From Arthrospiribacter ruber (GTDB taxonomy: Bacteria; Bacteroidota; Bacteroidia; Cytophagales; Cyclobacteriaceae): a stretch of DNA of 64,000 nucleotides. Location of the stretch: NCBI RefSeq assembly GCF_019343195.1, contig NZ_RPHB01000007.1:1-64000 (forward strand), given 5' to 3'. Below the pieces are notes generated by a model, which did no database searches, was not told the origin of the DNA, and saw only the letters and a program-made list of their open reading frames with translations. Shown piece after piece: positions 1 through 9,232 of the stretch. The number at the start of each line of letters is the position of its first letter. Within the stretch, counting starts at the first letter, position 1. The translations under genes and the position numbers were made by a program.

Positions 1-1
1 C

Positions 2-211
2 CTGAGCTCGGAAATATCCAAACAGAGGGCCACTGTTATGGAAGGTGTTTTTGGAACAAACAAAAACTTTTACGGTCTGGGTAAAATCAAGGTCAAAGGG
101 GAAAAGAGGGAGAAGCTGATGATTTTTTTTGGTATTATGACGGCCAACGCTGTTCTGATCGCTAAAAGAAGGAAAGCCAAAGAAAGTCCAACTAAGCAAA
201 AAGCAGCCTAG
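2..211 (+). CDS. Transposase, C-terminal end (partial)
   Basis: An open frame enters from the left edge and stops at TAG 209-211, giving 69 residues. The segment RATVMEGVFGTNKNFYGLG matches the last catalytic-glutamate region of DDE transposases of the IS5/IS1182 type (E-G-x-x-G...K....L), followed by a basic hydrophobic tail (MTANAVLIAKRRKAKES). I see only the C-terminus, so the family is inferred from one motif and activity cannot be judged. It sits just upstream of a 5'-truncated defence gene, which suggests the element may have caused the truncation. Confidence 0.6.
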   Translation: MSSEISKQRATVMEGVFGTNKNFYGLGKIKVKGEKREKLMIFFGIMTANAVLIAKRRKAKESPTKQKAA

Positions 212-344
212 AAAAGCATCCAAAAAGCAACTTTATGGGATAGGTGTGCCCATACGGAAAATCCAGGTCATTTTCATACAATACCTGACCGTTAATTGTA
301 CTTTTTCAACCCTAAATTGACTCCTGGATCAAGGGTCTTATACA

Positions 345-384
345 TAAAAAAAGAAAGTAGGATTTAGTTTCAACCCTACTTTCT
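345..384 (-). terminator. Hairpin with T-run on the minus strand
   Basis: Arms AGAAAGTAGG (352-361) and CCTACTTTCT (375-384) pair perfectly, and a run of A at 345-352 gives a T-run on the minus strand. It behaves as a leftward intrinsic terminator, or could be the end structure of the neighbouring transposon. Nothing else is recognisable between 212 and 367. Confidence 0.5.
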
Positions 385-1552
385 AATTCCGGAGGAATTT
401 TCCAAGAAGCCCTACTTATTTGGAAAATTAGAAGATGGCAAGTTCTTTACGGTTTATAATGTTAAATTAGAATCATCAAGGACTGGCACAGGTATTTCTA
501 AAATTGGATTAATTGCCGAAGTACTTTTGAAAGGGGATCACATCAGTTGCGATGAAAAAATAATAGAAGGTTTAACTTGTAAAAATCAATATTTAGAGGA
601 TTGGGCTGATTTGAGGCCTGTATCTGTTAGAAAAAAGAAAAGCGAAAGTTTTGAATTGGATGTAAGTATTAAAATACCTCAAGAAATTATTTTTTTCGAT
701 TCTGAAAATTACAAAATATCATTAGGCCATTCAATTAGTTACCCAATTCAAGAAGTTAATAGCGCATATATTAACCCAATTCCTAAAATATCTATTTTTT
801 TCAAGAATAACGTAGATATAAATAAAGCGCTTGAACTTAGAGAAGCTTTAAAGTTGCTTTTTCAGCTAATTCTAAATGTTGAAGCAGGAATCGAAAATTC
901 CTTTTTAAAAACCAATGATGATCCTTTATCAAATGAAATATTTGTGTTTGAGAATAAAATTAAATGGAACTATTCAACATTAAATAAAAGAAATATCCTT
1001 CTTGACATGAATAGCTTCTTAGGCTTTTCAGATGATTTAATTTCAAACTGGCTAGAGGTATTTTATGAAAATAGGGACGCAATCATCGAATATTATAGAA
1101 TCTCAAAATCTAGGAATTTAGTAAATAAAAGAGAAGTTTTTATGAATTCGATACAAGGGTTAGAAATGTTTTATAAAATATTTTTTAAAGATAAAAAAGA
1201 TACCAATAATATTAAAAACTGTGAAAAAGAAGATAAGCTAAAAGCAAAAATCAAATCATTCCTATCAAGAATACCTGAAATAGCGAATGATTTAATTCCT
1301 GATGAAAAAAAATTTATTAATAAAATAGTTGGGACTCGGAATCATTTCGCTCACTATAATCTTTTTTCCATTGAAAATGATTCAAACATTATTCCTAAAA
1401 ATTTATTAGGTGCTTATTCAAAAAGAATCGAATTAATAAATGATTTAGTGTTATTAGATCATCTTGGTATACCATCAAATATTATAACAGAAAGGTTACA
1501 TGGTCATGTTCATTGGCATATTTTCAAAGATCAAAACTATATACTCGAATAA
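368..1552 (+). pseudogene. 5'-truncated HEPN protein, ApeA-like
   Basis: The frame is open from 368 to a TAA at 1550-1552, but no ATG occurs before 527, where only a TTG is available. Residues encoded upstream of 527 (for example KKPYLFGKLEDGKFFTVYN) look like genuine protein, so the natural N-terminus is probably missing. The C-terminal third contains TRNHFAHYN, an R-N-x3-H HEPN ribonuclease motif, and the arrangement of a beta-rich N-domain plus HEPN resembles ApeA-type abortive-infection proteins. The gene is very AT-rich compared with the catabolic genes to its right, which fits horizontal transfer. It lies directly downstream of a transposase remnant. The family assignment rests on motif and architecture only; a functional protein from TTG 527 (341 aa) cannot be excluded. 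Confidence 0.5.
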
Positions 1553-1580
1553 ATATGTAATTAAGTAAAGCTATCTAAAT

Positions 1581-1597
1581 GTTTTCATTTTGAAAAC
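1581..1597. promoter_or_regulatory. Inverted repeat upstream of higBA
   Basis: GTTTTC-ATTTT-GAAAAC is a perfect 6-bp inverted repeat about 37 bp upstream of the toxin start. HigA-type antitoxins commonly autorepress by binding such palindromes, so this is a candidate operator; binding is inferred. Confidence 0.4.
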
Positions 1598-1633
1598 TTT
1601 TATTTATCTTCCACCGTTTATAAATGTAAACCA

Positions 1634-1939
1634 TTGAAAAACATCATAGCCTTAAGGAATCTTGTAAACTTCTATGAAAATCATCCCGATGCTAAAGCCA
1701 GTCTTGAAACATGGATATCCATTACAAAAGGAGCTGATTGGCACAAGTCATTGGATGTAGTCAAAGACTTTCCCGATGCTGATCCAGTAAAAAATAATAG
1801 GATAGTATTTAATATCGCAAGAAATAAATACCGGCTAATTGTCCAGATTAGTTATGTAAGGCAGTGGGTATTTATCAAATTTATCGGAACACATGCCGAA
1901 TATGATAAAGTTGATGCCAATACAGTTGACCAGTTTTAA
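1634..1939 (+). CDS. higB: HigB-family mRNA interferase toxin
   Basis: This 101-residue protein has the compact RelE-fold composition of the HigB_toxin family. The central ADWHKSLDVVKDFPDAD and the later NKYRLIVQISYVRQWVFIKFIGTHAEYDK are characteristic of toxins that cleave mRNA on the ribosome; the last segment holds the typical R-x-I-V...V-F-I-K-F-I-G-T-H-A-E-Y strand and active-site region. It starts with TTG; there is no in-frame ATG nearby. The gene precedes its antitoxin by 22 bp, the usual toxin-first order of higBA. The length matches the family and I see no sign of decay. Confidence 0.85.
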   Translation: MKNIIALRNLVNFYENHPDAKASLETWISITKGADWHKSLDVVKDFPDADPVKNNRIVFNIARNKYRLIVQISYVRQWVFIKFIGTHAEYDKVDANTVDQF

Positions 1940-1961
1940 ATCGTAAAATCAAATCGAAGTT

Positions 1962-2351
1962 ATGAAATGGGATAAAATCATCACCACGGAGCAGGAATAC
2001 GAAAAAGCGCTAAAAAGACTCTCTTCAATATTTGACGCCAATCCAGATAGTCCTGAAGGCATGGAAGCAGAGCTTTTGGTGACGCTGATTGACAAGTATG
2101 AAAAAGAGCATTATCCTATCGCATTGCCTGAGCCAATTACTGCCATCAAAGAAGCCATGGAAATGAAAGGGCTAAAAGATAAAGACTTGATTCCAGCGAT
2201 TGGCAGTAAGACCACTGTAAGCCTTGTACTCAACCTTAAGCGAGCATTGACTATAGATATGATCAGAAACCTACACGATCTCTTAGGATTGCCTGTAGAG
2301 GTGTTAATTCAGCCTTATGAATTGAATGATATTAAGGAGTTGACTAAGTAA
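1962..2351 (+). CDS. higA: HigA-family antitoxin
   Basis: The 129-residue protein begins MKWDKIITTEQEYEKALKRL, then an acidic helical segment, then a C-terminal XRE-like helix-turn-helix (about residues 60-115, with LKDKDLIPAIGSKTTVSLVL). The family neutralises HigB and represses the operon. It lies immediately downstream of higB and is probably co-transcribed from the promoter near the 1581-1597 palindrome. Its first 18 codons are mimicked by a degraded copy at 2812, evidence for a former duplication. Confidence 0.85.
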   Translation: MKWDKIITTEQEYEKALKRLSSIFDANPDSPEGMEAELLVTLIDKYEKEHYPIALPEPITAIKEAMEMKGLKDKDLIPAIGSKTTVSLVLNLKRALTIDMIRNLHDLLGLPVEVLIQPYELNDIKELTK

Positions 2352-2428
2352 TCTATCGTTTTATTTCGTATTCCAGTTCGAACTTTTAAAGAGAAATTTG
2401 ATTGGTCTGATTATGTGGAATAGAAAAA

Positions 2429-2791
2429 ATGCATTTTAGTATGAATAGTGTAACCATTATTGACTTCAAAGAATTAAACTCTCTAAAAAATAGGAGTTCA
2501 GTAAGAAGTGCGTTTGAAAACATCTCAAAAGCAGACATTATTAGGGTAGATTTTAGAGGAATTGAATTTTTGTCCAGAACTGCAGCCCATGAGCTTTTGA
2601 AAATCAAGGAGTTTTTGATTTCCCAGAAAATGGATGTCTCTTTTTTGAACTTGGGTGATCAAGCTAATAAAATGTTAGCGCTTGTCGAGGCTTCATATTC
2701 AAAGTCTAAAAATGCTGATTTTAGATTTGTAAAATGGCTTACTTTTCAAAGTGAAGATCAGTATAATGAATACTTATTGAGTATTGAATAA
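2429..2791 (+). CDS. STAS-like (DUF4325-type) protein
   Basis: This 120-residue cytosolic protein contains VDFRGIEFLSRTAAHELL, typical of STAS-like/DUF4325 domains, which often act as regulators beside anti-sigma-type ATPases or defence systems. No partner kinase lies next to it. I used the first ATG because it follows an A-rich leader (AGAAAAAATG); a second ATG at 2441 is possible. The gene is flanked by higBA and a higA remnant, so it belongs to a small mobile island. Its function is unknown beyond the fold. Confidence 0.6.
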   Translation: MHFSMNSVTIIDFKELNSLKNRSSVRSAFENISKADIIRVDFRGIEFLSRTAAHELLKIKEFLISQKMDVSFLNLGDQANKMLALVEASYSKSKNADFRFVKWLTFQSEDQYNEYLLSIE

Positions 2792-2811
2792 GTATTGAAA
2801 ATCCTTTACCC

Positions 2812-2874
2812 ATGAATTGGAACAAACCCATCACCACAGACCAAGAATATGAAAAAGCGCTAAAAATCAAATAA
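2812..2874 (+). pseudogene. Remnant of a second higA
   Basis: A 20-codon frame reads MNWNKPITTDQEYEKALKIK and then stops. It is nearly identical to the first 18 residues of the HigA at 1962 (MKWDKIITTEQEYEKALKRL). The rest of the gene is absent, so this is the 5' scar of a duplicated or recombined antitoxin gene. Between it and 3088 I see no further gene. Confidence 0.7.
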
Positions 2875-3088
2875 AAAAACATCCAATCAAATTTATTGAG
2901 GCTTTTCTCAATTTTGATAATTAATTATCTGATTTTTTATAAGACTGCCAAATCAATTGCCAACCATCCCTCAAAATATAGCCGAAAAATTCCCTTCCAC
3001 ATAAAAGAATAATTATCTTAGAAATTGAAGTCGAGGACCTTAGGATAAAGTCCTGCTTTCAAACCTAGCAATAACCCTGTAACCAGCC

Positions 3089-4417
3089 ATGATACTTATT
3101 CTGACCATCTTTTTGGCATTGGCAATAATTCTAGTTGCCATAGTAAAATTTGATATCCATCCTTTCCTCGCTTTATTTGGAACAGCCATCATTTATGGGC
3201 TTCTGGCCGGAATGCCCGGAGATCTGATCCTACAGTCGATTTCCGAAGGTTTTGGAGGAGTGTTGGGCAGTATTGGCCTGTTGATTTTGCTGGGGGTGAT
3301 CATGGGTACATTTCTGGAAAAAACAGGAGGTGCCTTGGTTATTGCCGAGAAAATCCTTCGCTGGATAGGTGAAAAATCAGTAACCACCGCCATGTTGATC
3401 AGTGGATATATCCTTTCAATTCCTGTATTCGGAGACAGTGTATTCATCATGATGAACCCCATCTCCAAATCGCTTTCTTTGAAAAGTAAGACGCCTTATG
3501 CTGCGACGACCATTGCCATCGCATTGGGGGCTACAGCCTCCCACAGCTTGGTCCCGCCCACTCCAGGGCCCATTGCCACCGCCGGAATTATGGAAGCAGA
3601 TCTTGGGATGGTGATTTTTTGGGGTTTTCTGATCAGTATGGTTACCCTTATTCCGAGTTATTATTTTATCAAAAAATTCGTCACCAAAATACCTTTGGTG
3701 CCTCAGGTTGCCAAAGTAGATGCTCAGGAAGCCAGGACGGTTTTCCCCTCGGCCTTCAAATCCTTTTTGCCCATCACAGTTCCTTTGGTGTTGATCATAA
3801 TCGCATCCATTGCCAAATATCCTTCCAAACCCTTCGGAGAAGGTTCATTCTACACGATTATGCAGTTTATTGGAAGCCCTGTCATAGCACTTTTCTTAGG
3901 TGTATTTTTGACTTTTTTGCTCCCCAAGAAATTCGACAAAAGATTGCTCTCTGCTTCAGGATGGTTTGGAGAGGCCATTTTGATAGCTGCACCGGTAATA
4001 TTGATAACGGGTGCCGGGGGTGTGTTTGGAAAAATGTTGCAGAATTCCGGCATTGGTGAAATGGTAAGCGCCAATATGAGCAATGCCAGCTGGGGAATTT
4101 TCCTTCCCTTTATCATTGCCTTTTCACTGAAAACAGCCCAGGGTTCCTCCACCGTAGCCATGATCACCACCGCATCCATTGTTGCTCCGCTGCTCGGGTC
4201 ACTGGGACTCGACTCTGAAACCATGCGTGTGTTTGCCGTACTGGCCACAGGAGCAGGTGCTATTGCCATTTCCCATGCCAATGACAGTTTCTTCTGGGCG
4301 GTTACCCAACTTTCCGGCTTAACCATCAAGCAGGGCAATCAATCCCACAGCTTAGGGACTTTGATCATGTCTCTTACCGCTATCTCGCTGATTTATTTGA
4401 TTACTTTGTTTGTCTAA
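3089..4417 (+). CDS. GntP-family proton symporter
   Basis: The protein (442 aa) has about 12 hydrophobic segments from the first residues (MILILTIFLALAIILVAIVKF) to the C-terminus. Typical GntP/GntT features are visible: FDIHPFLALFGTAIIYGLLAGM near the N-terminus, the central HSLVPPTPGPIATAGI and the late AISHANDSFFW. The family imports gluconate, glycerate or other small hydroxy acids, and some members carry D-serine. It is the only rightward gene of the block and converges on the SDR operon, with a terminator between them. A second GntP lies at the far end of the block (11128), so the substrates may be related. The exact substrate is not deducible. Confidence 0.85.
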   Translation: MILILTIFLALAIILVAIVKFDIHPFLALFGTAIIYGLLAGMPGDLILQSISEGFGGVLGSIGLLILLGVIMGTFLEKTGGALVIAEKILRWIGEKSVTTAMLISGYILSIPVFGDSVFIMMNPISKSLSLKSKTPYAATTIAIALGATASHSLVPPTPGPIATAGIMEADLGMVIFWGFLISMVTLIPSYYFIKKFVTKIPLVPQVAKVDAQEARTVFPSAFKSFLPITVPLVLIIIASIAKYPSKPFGEGSFYTIMQFIGSPVIALFLGVFLTFLLPKKFDKRLLSASGWFGEAILIAAPVILITGAGGVFGKMLQNSGIGEMVSANMSNASWGIFLPFIIAFSLKTAQGSSTVAMITTASIVAPLLGSLGLDSETMRVFAVLATGAGAIAISHANDSFFWAVTQLSGLTIKQGNQSHSLGTLIMSLTAISLIYLITLFV

Positions 4418-4440
4418 AAATCCTGCATAGGATTTTTTTA
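4416..4440 (+). terminator. Intrinsic terminator after the GntP gene
   Basis: AAAATCC-TGCATA-GGATTTT followed by T residues begins at the stop codon of the permease gene. It separates it from the convergent SDR gene. Confidence 0.7.
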
Positions 4441-4455
4441 GAGTTTAAATTCAAC

Positions 4456-5247
4456 TTATCGAGCAGTCCAGCCTCCGTCTACGGTTACCATTGACCCTAC
4501 CATGTATTTGCCGGCATCAGAGGCCAATAGTAGTGCTGCTCCCTGGATTTCTTTAAGCTCACCCCATCTTCCCAAAGCAGTGGCTCCCACCACAAATTTC
4601 TTTCCTTCCTCCGTATCGGCAATAGGCAGGTTCATTTCTGTAAGAAATGGTCCTGGGCAAATAGCATTGACTGTGATATTAAAGGGGGCCAATTCCAGTG
4701 CCAATGCACGGGTCATTTGCACCACAGCTCCTTTACTGGAAGTGTAAGGTGTACGGTTTGCCAAACCAACCAGTCCCAATGTACTGGCCAAGTTGATGAT
4801 ACTTCCTTTACCCGCCTGTTTCATGTAAGGAGTCACTGCCTTGCATGCAAGCCACGTTCCTGTAACATTGATATCCATCACTTTTTGGAAATCTTCCAAA
4901 CTCACCTCGTCAATAGCCCCGCGGATATTGATTCCTGCACTGTTGATCAAAATATCGATCCGGCCAAAAGTCTCCATGGCCTTTTCTGCCATGGCTTCCA
5001 TATCTTCTTTTTTGCTAACATCTCCCGCAAAAGCGATAGCTTTTACTCCATAGGCTTCTTCAATTTCCTTGGCTGAGGCCGAACCTTCCTCCACATTCCT
5101 GCTCACCAACATCAGATCAGCACCAGCTGAAGCAAGTCCTGCAGCCATGGCCAATCCAAGTCCTTTGGATCCTCCTGTTATGATTGCCAGACGGCGTTTC
5201 AAATCAAAAATTTTAATTCCGGGTAGATTGGCTATTTCAGTGTTCAT
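4456..5247 (-). CDS. SDR-family NAD(P) oxidoreductase (gluconate 5-dehydrogenase-like)
   Basis: This classical short-chain dehydrogenase (263 aa) shows the cofactor loop TGGSKGLG (about residues 24-31), the structural NSAG, the catalytic serine region NLAS and the YTSSK (YxxxK) catalytic pair. Its C-terminal VTVDGGW is typical. The closest known types oxidise the 5-OH of gluconate or related sugar acids. It is the last gene of a leftward set that begins with the haem-dehydrogenase gene at 8967, and it faces a GntP permease. This supports a sugar-acid role, but substrate specificity is inferred from context. Confidence 0.8.
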   Translation of the reverse strand: MNTEIANLPGIKIFDLKRRLAIITGGSKGLGLAMAAGLASAGADLMLVSRNVEEGSASAKEIEEAYGVKAIAFAGDVSKKEDMEAMAEKAMETFGRIDILINSAGINIRGAIDEVSLEDFQKVMDINVTGTWLACKAVTPYMKQAGKGSIINLASTLGLVGLANRTPYTSSKGAVVQMTRALALELAPFNITVNAICPGPFLTEMNLPIADTEEGKKFVVGATALGRWGELKEIQGAALLLASDAGKYMVGSMVTVDGGWTAR

Positions 5248-5287
5248 GTTCTTTTTATTTGATTAAATTTCGATTTTAATGTAAAGC

Positions 5288-6397
5288 TTATGCTCCGATT
5301 CCCAATGTATTTTTGCTATATGCCAAGCACTTCAAAATATTTTTTTCTTCTAGTTCTAGCTTTTGTTCTCCCGTCAAGTGGCTGACTTTAGGCAAGGCGC
5401 CCTCAAACTCTTTCTCCTTTACCAATTGCAGTATTTCCAGCATGACTGAAGCCGGAGCTTCTGGAAATGTAGCCCAATATTCTTTTGTAAGACAGGGTAT
5501 CTCCAGCGGATCTCTGGTAATCATCTCTAGAGAAAACTTGATATCAGGATTATATTTCTTACAAGTTTCAACAGCTTTTTTAAGATCAACAATCCCCTCT
5601 CCTAAAGGCACTTCTGAAAGCAGAAAACCATTTTCATATTCTTTAATTCCCATATCCTTGATGTGTGTGGAAAATGCATAGGGAGCTAGCAACTCTATTA
5701 CCTCATTTGGATCTTCCATCAATGCCAAATTATTCCCAAAATCAATGGTAACTCCAACGTAGTCATTGTCCAAATTTTTAATCAAATCAACCAATTCCTC
5801 AGCTTTCCAGTCTTTATGGTTTTCTACCCCAAGTTTTACCTGATATTTGGCCACAATTTTAGATGCTCTTTCCAATGCGGCTATAGAAGACTTTTTGAAA
5901 TCCTCAAATTCCTCTATGCTCTTGAAGTCTTCATAACGCCTACCGCTTAGACAAACAGTTCGAAAGACCTCTACTCCAGCACTTTTGGCTATTTTCACCT
6001 CATTTTCAAACCTCTCAGAATCCTGATCATTTTGAGGGAGGCTGATACTGCCTTCCAAAAACATACCCCTCTTTTCTTTGAGTGATTTGATTTCATAAGC
6101 AAAAGAATCTGACCAAGCTCCAACCCCAACCTGAATTCCACCGGCTCCTATTTCGTAGCAATGGAGCATCAATTGTTTGGCATCTTGAAATGCCGGGAAC
6201 CTTTCGCTTTGAACATTAGAATTCCATCTGCTCCAGTAAGAATGAACGACAATTCCCATGGCTTCTTTTTCAAAATATTCTGAAAAATCAGGTAAAGGAC
6301 TACTTAGAGCCAAGACCGCCATACCAGCTTTATGGATAAAGTCTCTCCTACCTGGAGAAAAACCCATGCTTTGAAAATCGGTAGAATCCTCCATCAT
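5288..6397 (-). CDS. Secreted sugar-isomerase-like TIM-barrel protein
   Basis: A xylose-isomerase-like (AP endonuclease 2 superfamily) TIM barrel. The N-terminus carries a twin-arginine-like signal, GRRDFIHKAGMAVLALSS, so periplasmic export is likely. Barrel motifs include LGVENHKDW and GVTIDFGNNLALMEDP, with metal-binding His/Glu/Asp candidates, and SLEMITRDPLEIP near the end. I placed the start at ATG 6397 (ATG 6367 is also possible), because a frame extending to 6481 would overlap the upstream gene by 58 bp and add an implausible basic N-terminus. It lies between the SDR and the cytochrome-type dehydrogenase genes. Such proteins act on sugars or keto-sugars; the reaction is unknown. Confidence 0.7.
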   Translation of the reverse strand: MMEDSTDFQSMGFSPGRRDFIHKAGMAVLALSSPLPDFSEYFEKEAMGIVVHSYWSRWNSNVQSERFPAFQDAKQLMLHCYEIGAGGIQVGVGAWSDSFAYEIKSLKEKRGMFLEGSISLPQNDQDSERFENEVKIAKSAGVEVFRTVCLSGRRYEDFKSIEEFEDFKKSSIAALERASKIVAKYQVKLGVENHKDWKAEELVDLIKNLDNDYVGVTIDFGNNLALMEDPNEVIELLAPYAFSTHIKDMGIKEYENGFLLSEVPLGEGIVDLKKAVETCKKYNPDIKFSLEMITRDPLEIPCLTKEYWATFPEAPASVMLEILQLVKEKEFEGALPKVSHLTGEQKLELEEKNILKCLAYSKNTLGIGA

Positions 6398-6423
6398 GTT
6401 CGGTCTATCATTGAATTTGAAAT

Positions 6424-8967
6424 TTAGGGGCCTTCCTTTCTTTTTGAATCTATATGTCTGTTCAGCTCTTCTGCTGTCCAAGGAAAAACCCTACCTTGGG
6501 TCTGATGCCTTGTAGTCCCGACAGTTCTTGGGCTGACTGCTTCTGCCTGGTTTCCCCATTCATTTCTGATATAGGTAAGTATGGCAGCAATGCTTGCATC
6601 ATCCATGGTAGAATGGGACGGCATGACGGGTAAAATCTCCGGAGCGTCATAAATTTTGCCCGACACCTCTAGAGGGCCTTCCATTCCGTGCAGAATAATC
6701 AAAGCCAACCTGGTCTCATCTCCTGTCACCCATTCTGAGTCAAATAACGGCGGCCCCATCCTATTCACACCCTTGCCATCATTGCCATGACAGCCCGCAC
6801 AACTGGTCAGATATTTTTGCCTGCCTCTGGCAAATTGAACCAAGGCTTCAGCGGAAAGCAACATTTCTTCCCCCTCTTCCTGTGCGGGGTCAAAACCTGG
6901 CCATGAAAAAAGTCTTTTCAACCTATCCAGATTCTGGATTTCTAGCCTATCATTCTCAGCAGTGAAAATTATAGGAGCAGAGTTGAGTTTGACAAAACCC
7001 ACATCTTGCACACTTCCGGCATGGATTGCCATGCTTGTGAGCAACACCTCTTCCTTCCATGAAGGATCACTTTTTTCAATTATAGCCAGTAAATCACGGA
7101 TTTCATTCTGGTTTTTATTCTTGATAATCGCCGCTGTTAAGTTCTCCAAAAATACTTCCTTACCCTCAGTCTTTTTTTCCCAAGCTTCATCTTGCAAAAG
7201 TTGGATGGTAAAATCAAACTCATTTCCATGTAAACTGCTCAGAATCGCATCCTGAAATAAAGGGTTTTGATTTTGTTTCTTTGCTATGTCCCGGAGTACT
7301 TCAAATGCATCCCCAACTTCCAAAATCCCAGCACTTAAAGCCAATTGAATAGCCAATTTTTCTTCAGGATTATTTGAATGTCTTTTAAGTTCTTTGGCCA
7401 AAGCTGATTTCTCTTCATGTGAAGATGAAAAACGAATTTCTAATAGTCTTACTGCATGGGATTTTATCAACGGGCTGCTGCCATCACTCAGCAATTGGTA
7501 GAGCCAATCTTTATCCAATGCCTGCATTCCCTCCAAAGTCCACATTACATGAAGCTTCCCAATTTCTGATGTGCTTTTTTCAAATTTCTCTAACAAAATT
7601 GGCAGAATAGAGGGGTCATTTCTTTCTACCAAAAGACGCTGGGCAATGTCTCTGTGCCATCCTTCTGGGTGAAATAAACTTTCCATTAAGGCTTCTGCGG
7701 ATAGCTCTGAGTATTTTGGCAACTTTTCGGGCTTCCAGCCTTTTGGCACAATCCGCCAAATCCTCCCCATATGAACTGGCAGATCAAGTCCACGATTGAG
7801 GGTTTGTTCACGGAGATACTGGGTCACATAAGAGCCATGCTGGATCAAGCCGCGGTACATGTCAGCAATATATAATGCTCCGTCAGGGCCTACCGTGCTA
7901 TGCACAGGTCTGAACCGTTCATCGGTAGAAGCAAGAAACTCCTTTCCGGGATTAGGGTCAAATGCTTCCAACACCAGGCCCTTTTCCTCTACAACATTTC
8001 TTTTTATCAGGTTACCGGCAGGCTCACAAACAAAAACATTTCCATAGTATTCCGTAGGGAATAATGTACTTCTAAAAACAGTAGGGGAACAAGCTGCAGT
8101 GAATTCCAAAAGCTTTCCCTGTTCGTCTAAAGTACCGGGAATATATCCCCTATTGACAGCCGGATTTGGCCGGACTGGATAGACCCTTCTATCCAAGGTC
8201 AGCCCATGGTCAATTCCCGTACTGACCTGATGATTGGGGTTTCTGGAAAAATAATTGGGCGGAACCAAATCCCCATGAAGTTGGGACCAGTTGTAATTGT
8301 AAATCAACCTGCCTTGATCATCCTGATTGATACCATATTGCCCCCGGGCTTCTGTGAAATCTCTTTCCCATTCGCCATCTCTAAACTTATATCTCAATTT
8401 CGATTTCGCACTGTAATACCAATTATCCATTGCCCGCATCAGACCATTATCAGAATGTTCGGGAATGCCATTGGCGGCATAAGTGGAGTCAAGCAATTCC
8501 TTGGTATCCGCCTTAAGATCTCCGTCCAGGTCATGTGTTAGCCATAGGGCATTGTTTTCCGCGACCAAAGCCCCTCCTTTGAAAAGCCCTAAAGCCCTCG
8601 GCATAAACAGGCTGTCAAGGTAAACGGTACTTTTGTCCATAACACCATCTCCATTGGTATCTTCCAAGACAGAAATCCTTCCCAGTGGCAGCGCTTCACC
8701 AATACCGTCAATATCCGGCATAAAACTCCTCATTTCCACCACCCAAAGCCTGTTATTTTCATCAAAAGTCAAAAAAATGGGATCCTGCACCATGGGTTCG
8801 TTCGCTACCAATTGAATTTCAAAGCCTTCCTCTATCTGAAAAGTTTTCAGCTCTTCCCATGGGGATTTGGGGGGAGAGCTGGCTTCATCAAACACATCTT
8901 GACTTTCTTTGCAAGAAAATAAAATGGCCAAAAAGGGAAAAACTAAAATCAATCGAAATACACGCAT
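6424..8967 (-). CDS. PVC-type haem-c dehydrogenase-like lipoprotein
   Basis: The 847-residue protein begins with a lipoprotein signal (MRVFRLILVFPFLAILFSC), anchoring it in the outer or inner membrane. The middle shows a beta-propeller of the membrane-bound dehydrogenase type (PMVQDPIFLTFDENNRLWVVE, DGALYIADMYRG), then a helical HEAT-like region. The C-terminus is a cytochrome c domain with the haem motif CAGCHG near residue 720 and a candidate distal Met in LPVMPSHSTM. Such proteins are thought to oxidise sugars or alcohols and pass electrons to the respiratory chain. It is the first gene of a leftward operon with the TIM-barrel and SDR genes. Specific substrate unknown. Confidence 0.8.
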   Translation of the reverse strand: MRVFRLILVFPFLAILFSCKESQDVFDEASSPPKSPWEELKTFQIEEGFEIQLVANEPMVQDPIFLTFDENNRLWVVEMRSFMPDIDGIGEALPLGRISVLEDTNGDGVMDKSTVYLDSLFMPRALGLFKGGALVAENNALWLTHDLDGDLKADTKELLDSTYAANGIPEHSDNGLMRAMDNWYYSAKSKLRYKFRDGEWERDFTEARGQYGINQDDQGRLIYNYNWSQLHGDLVPPNYFSRNPNHQVSTGIDHGLTLDRRVYPVRPNPAVNRGYIPGTLDEQGKLLEFTAACSPTVFRSTLFPTEYYGNVFVCEPAGNLIKRNVVEEKGLVLEAFDPNPGKEFLASTDERFRPVHSTVGPDGALYIADMYRGLIQHGSYVTQYLREQTLNRGLDLPVHMGRIWRIVPKGWKPEKLPKYSELSAEALMESLFHPEGWHRDIAQRLLVERNDPSILPILLEKFEKSTSEIGKLHVMWTLEGMQALDKDWLYQLLSDGSSPLIKSHAVRLLEIRFSSSHEEKSALAKELKRHSNNPEEKLAIQLALSAGILEVGDAFEVLRDIAKKQNQNPLFQDAILSSLHGNEFDFTIQLLQDEAWEKKTEGKEVFLENLTAAIIKNKNQNEIRDLLAIIEKSDPSWKEEVLLTSMAIHAGSVQDVGFVKLNSAPIIFTAENDRLEIQNLDRLKRLFSWPGFDPAQEEGEEMLLSAEALVQFARGRQKYLTSCAGCHGNDGKGVNRMGPPLFDSEWVTGDETRLALIILHGMEGPLEVSGKIYDAPEILPVMPSHSTMDDASIAAILTYIRNEWGNQAEAVSPRTVGTTRHQTQGRVFPWTAEELNRHIDSKRKEGP

Positions 8968-9124
8968 TCAGCGTTAGGGATTTTGGTTATTGTAGGTTTT
9001 GAGAAGATAATTTTCTGTAATTATCCTTTGCTACAAAATGCATGATATTCTTCATTTTATCAAACAGTAATTACAGAAACGGCTGAAATACTGATTGATG
9101 GCAAAAGAAAAAAACTTAAAGGAA

Positions 9125-9173
9125 GGAGATCCCCCGCAATGCTGCGGGATAGGCTTTTATCTTCGCCAGCTCT
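9125..9173. repeat. Palindromic intergenic repeat, copy 1
   Basis: This 49-bp element contains CCCGCA-ATGC-TGCGGG (9133-9148) followed by AGGCTTTTATCTTCGCCAGCTC. It is closely similar to copy 2 at 9233-9280. The GC-rich hairpin plus conserved tail resembles dispersed REP- or MITE-like elements. Region 8968-9360 holds only these two copies and no supported gene. Confidence 0.65.
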
Positions 9174-9232
9174 GGCACCATTGATAGAAACGTACGTCAC
9201 TCTGACGAAGGAAGAGTCTCCCAAAAAATAGT

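Noticed and set aside
6398-6481. Longer start of the TIM-barrel protein
   Set aside because: It overlaps the upstream haem-dehydrogenase gene and adds a basic segment before the signal peptide.
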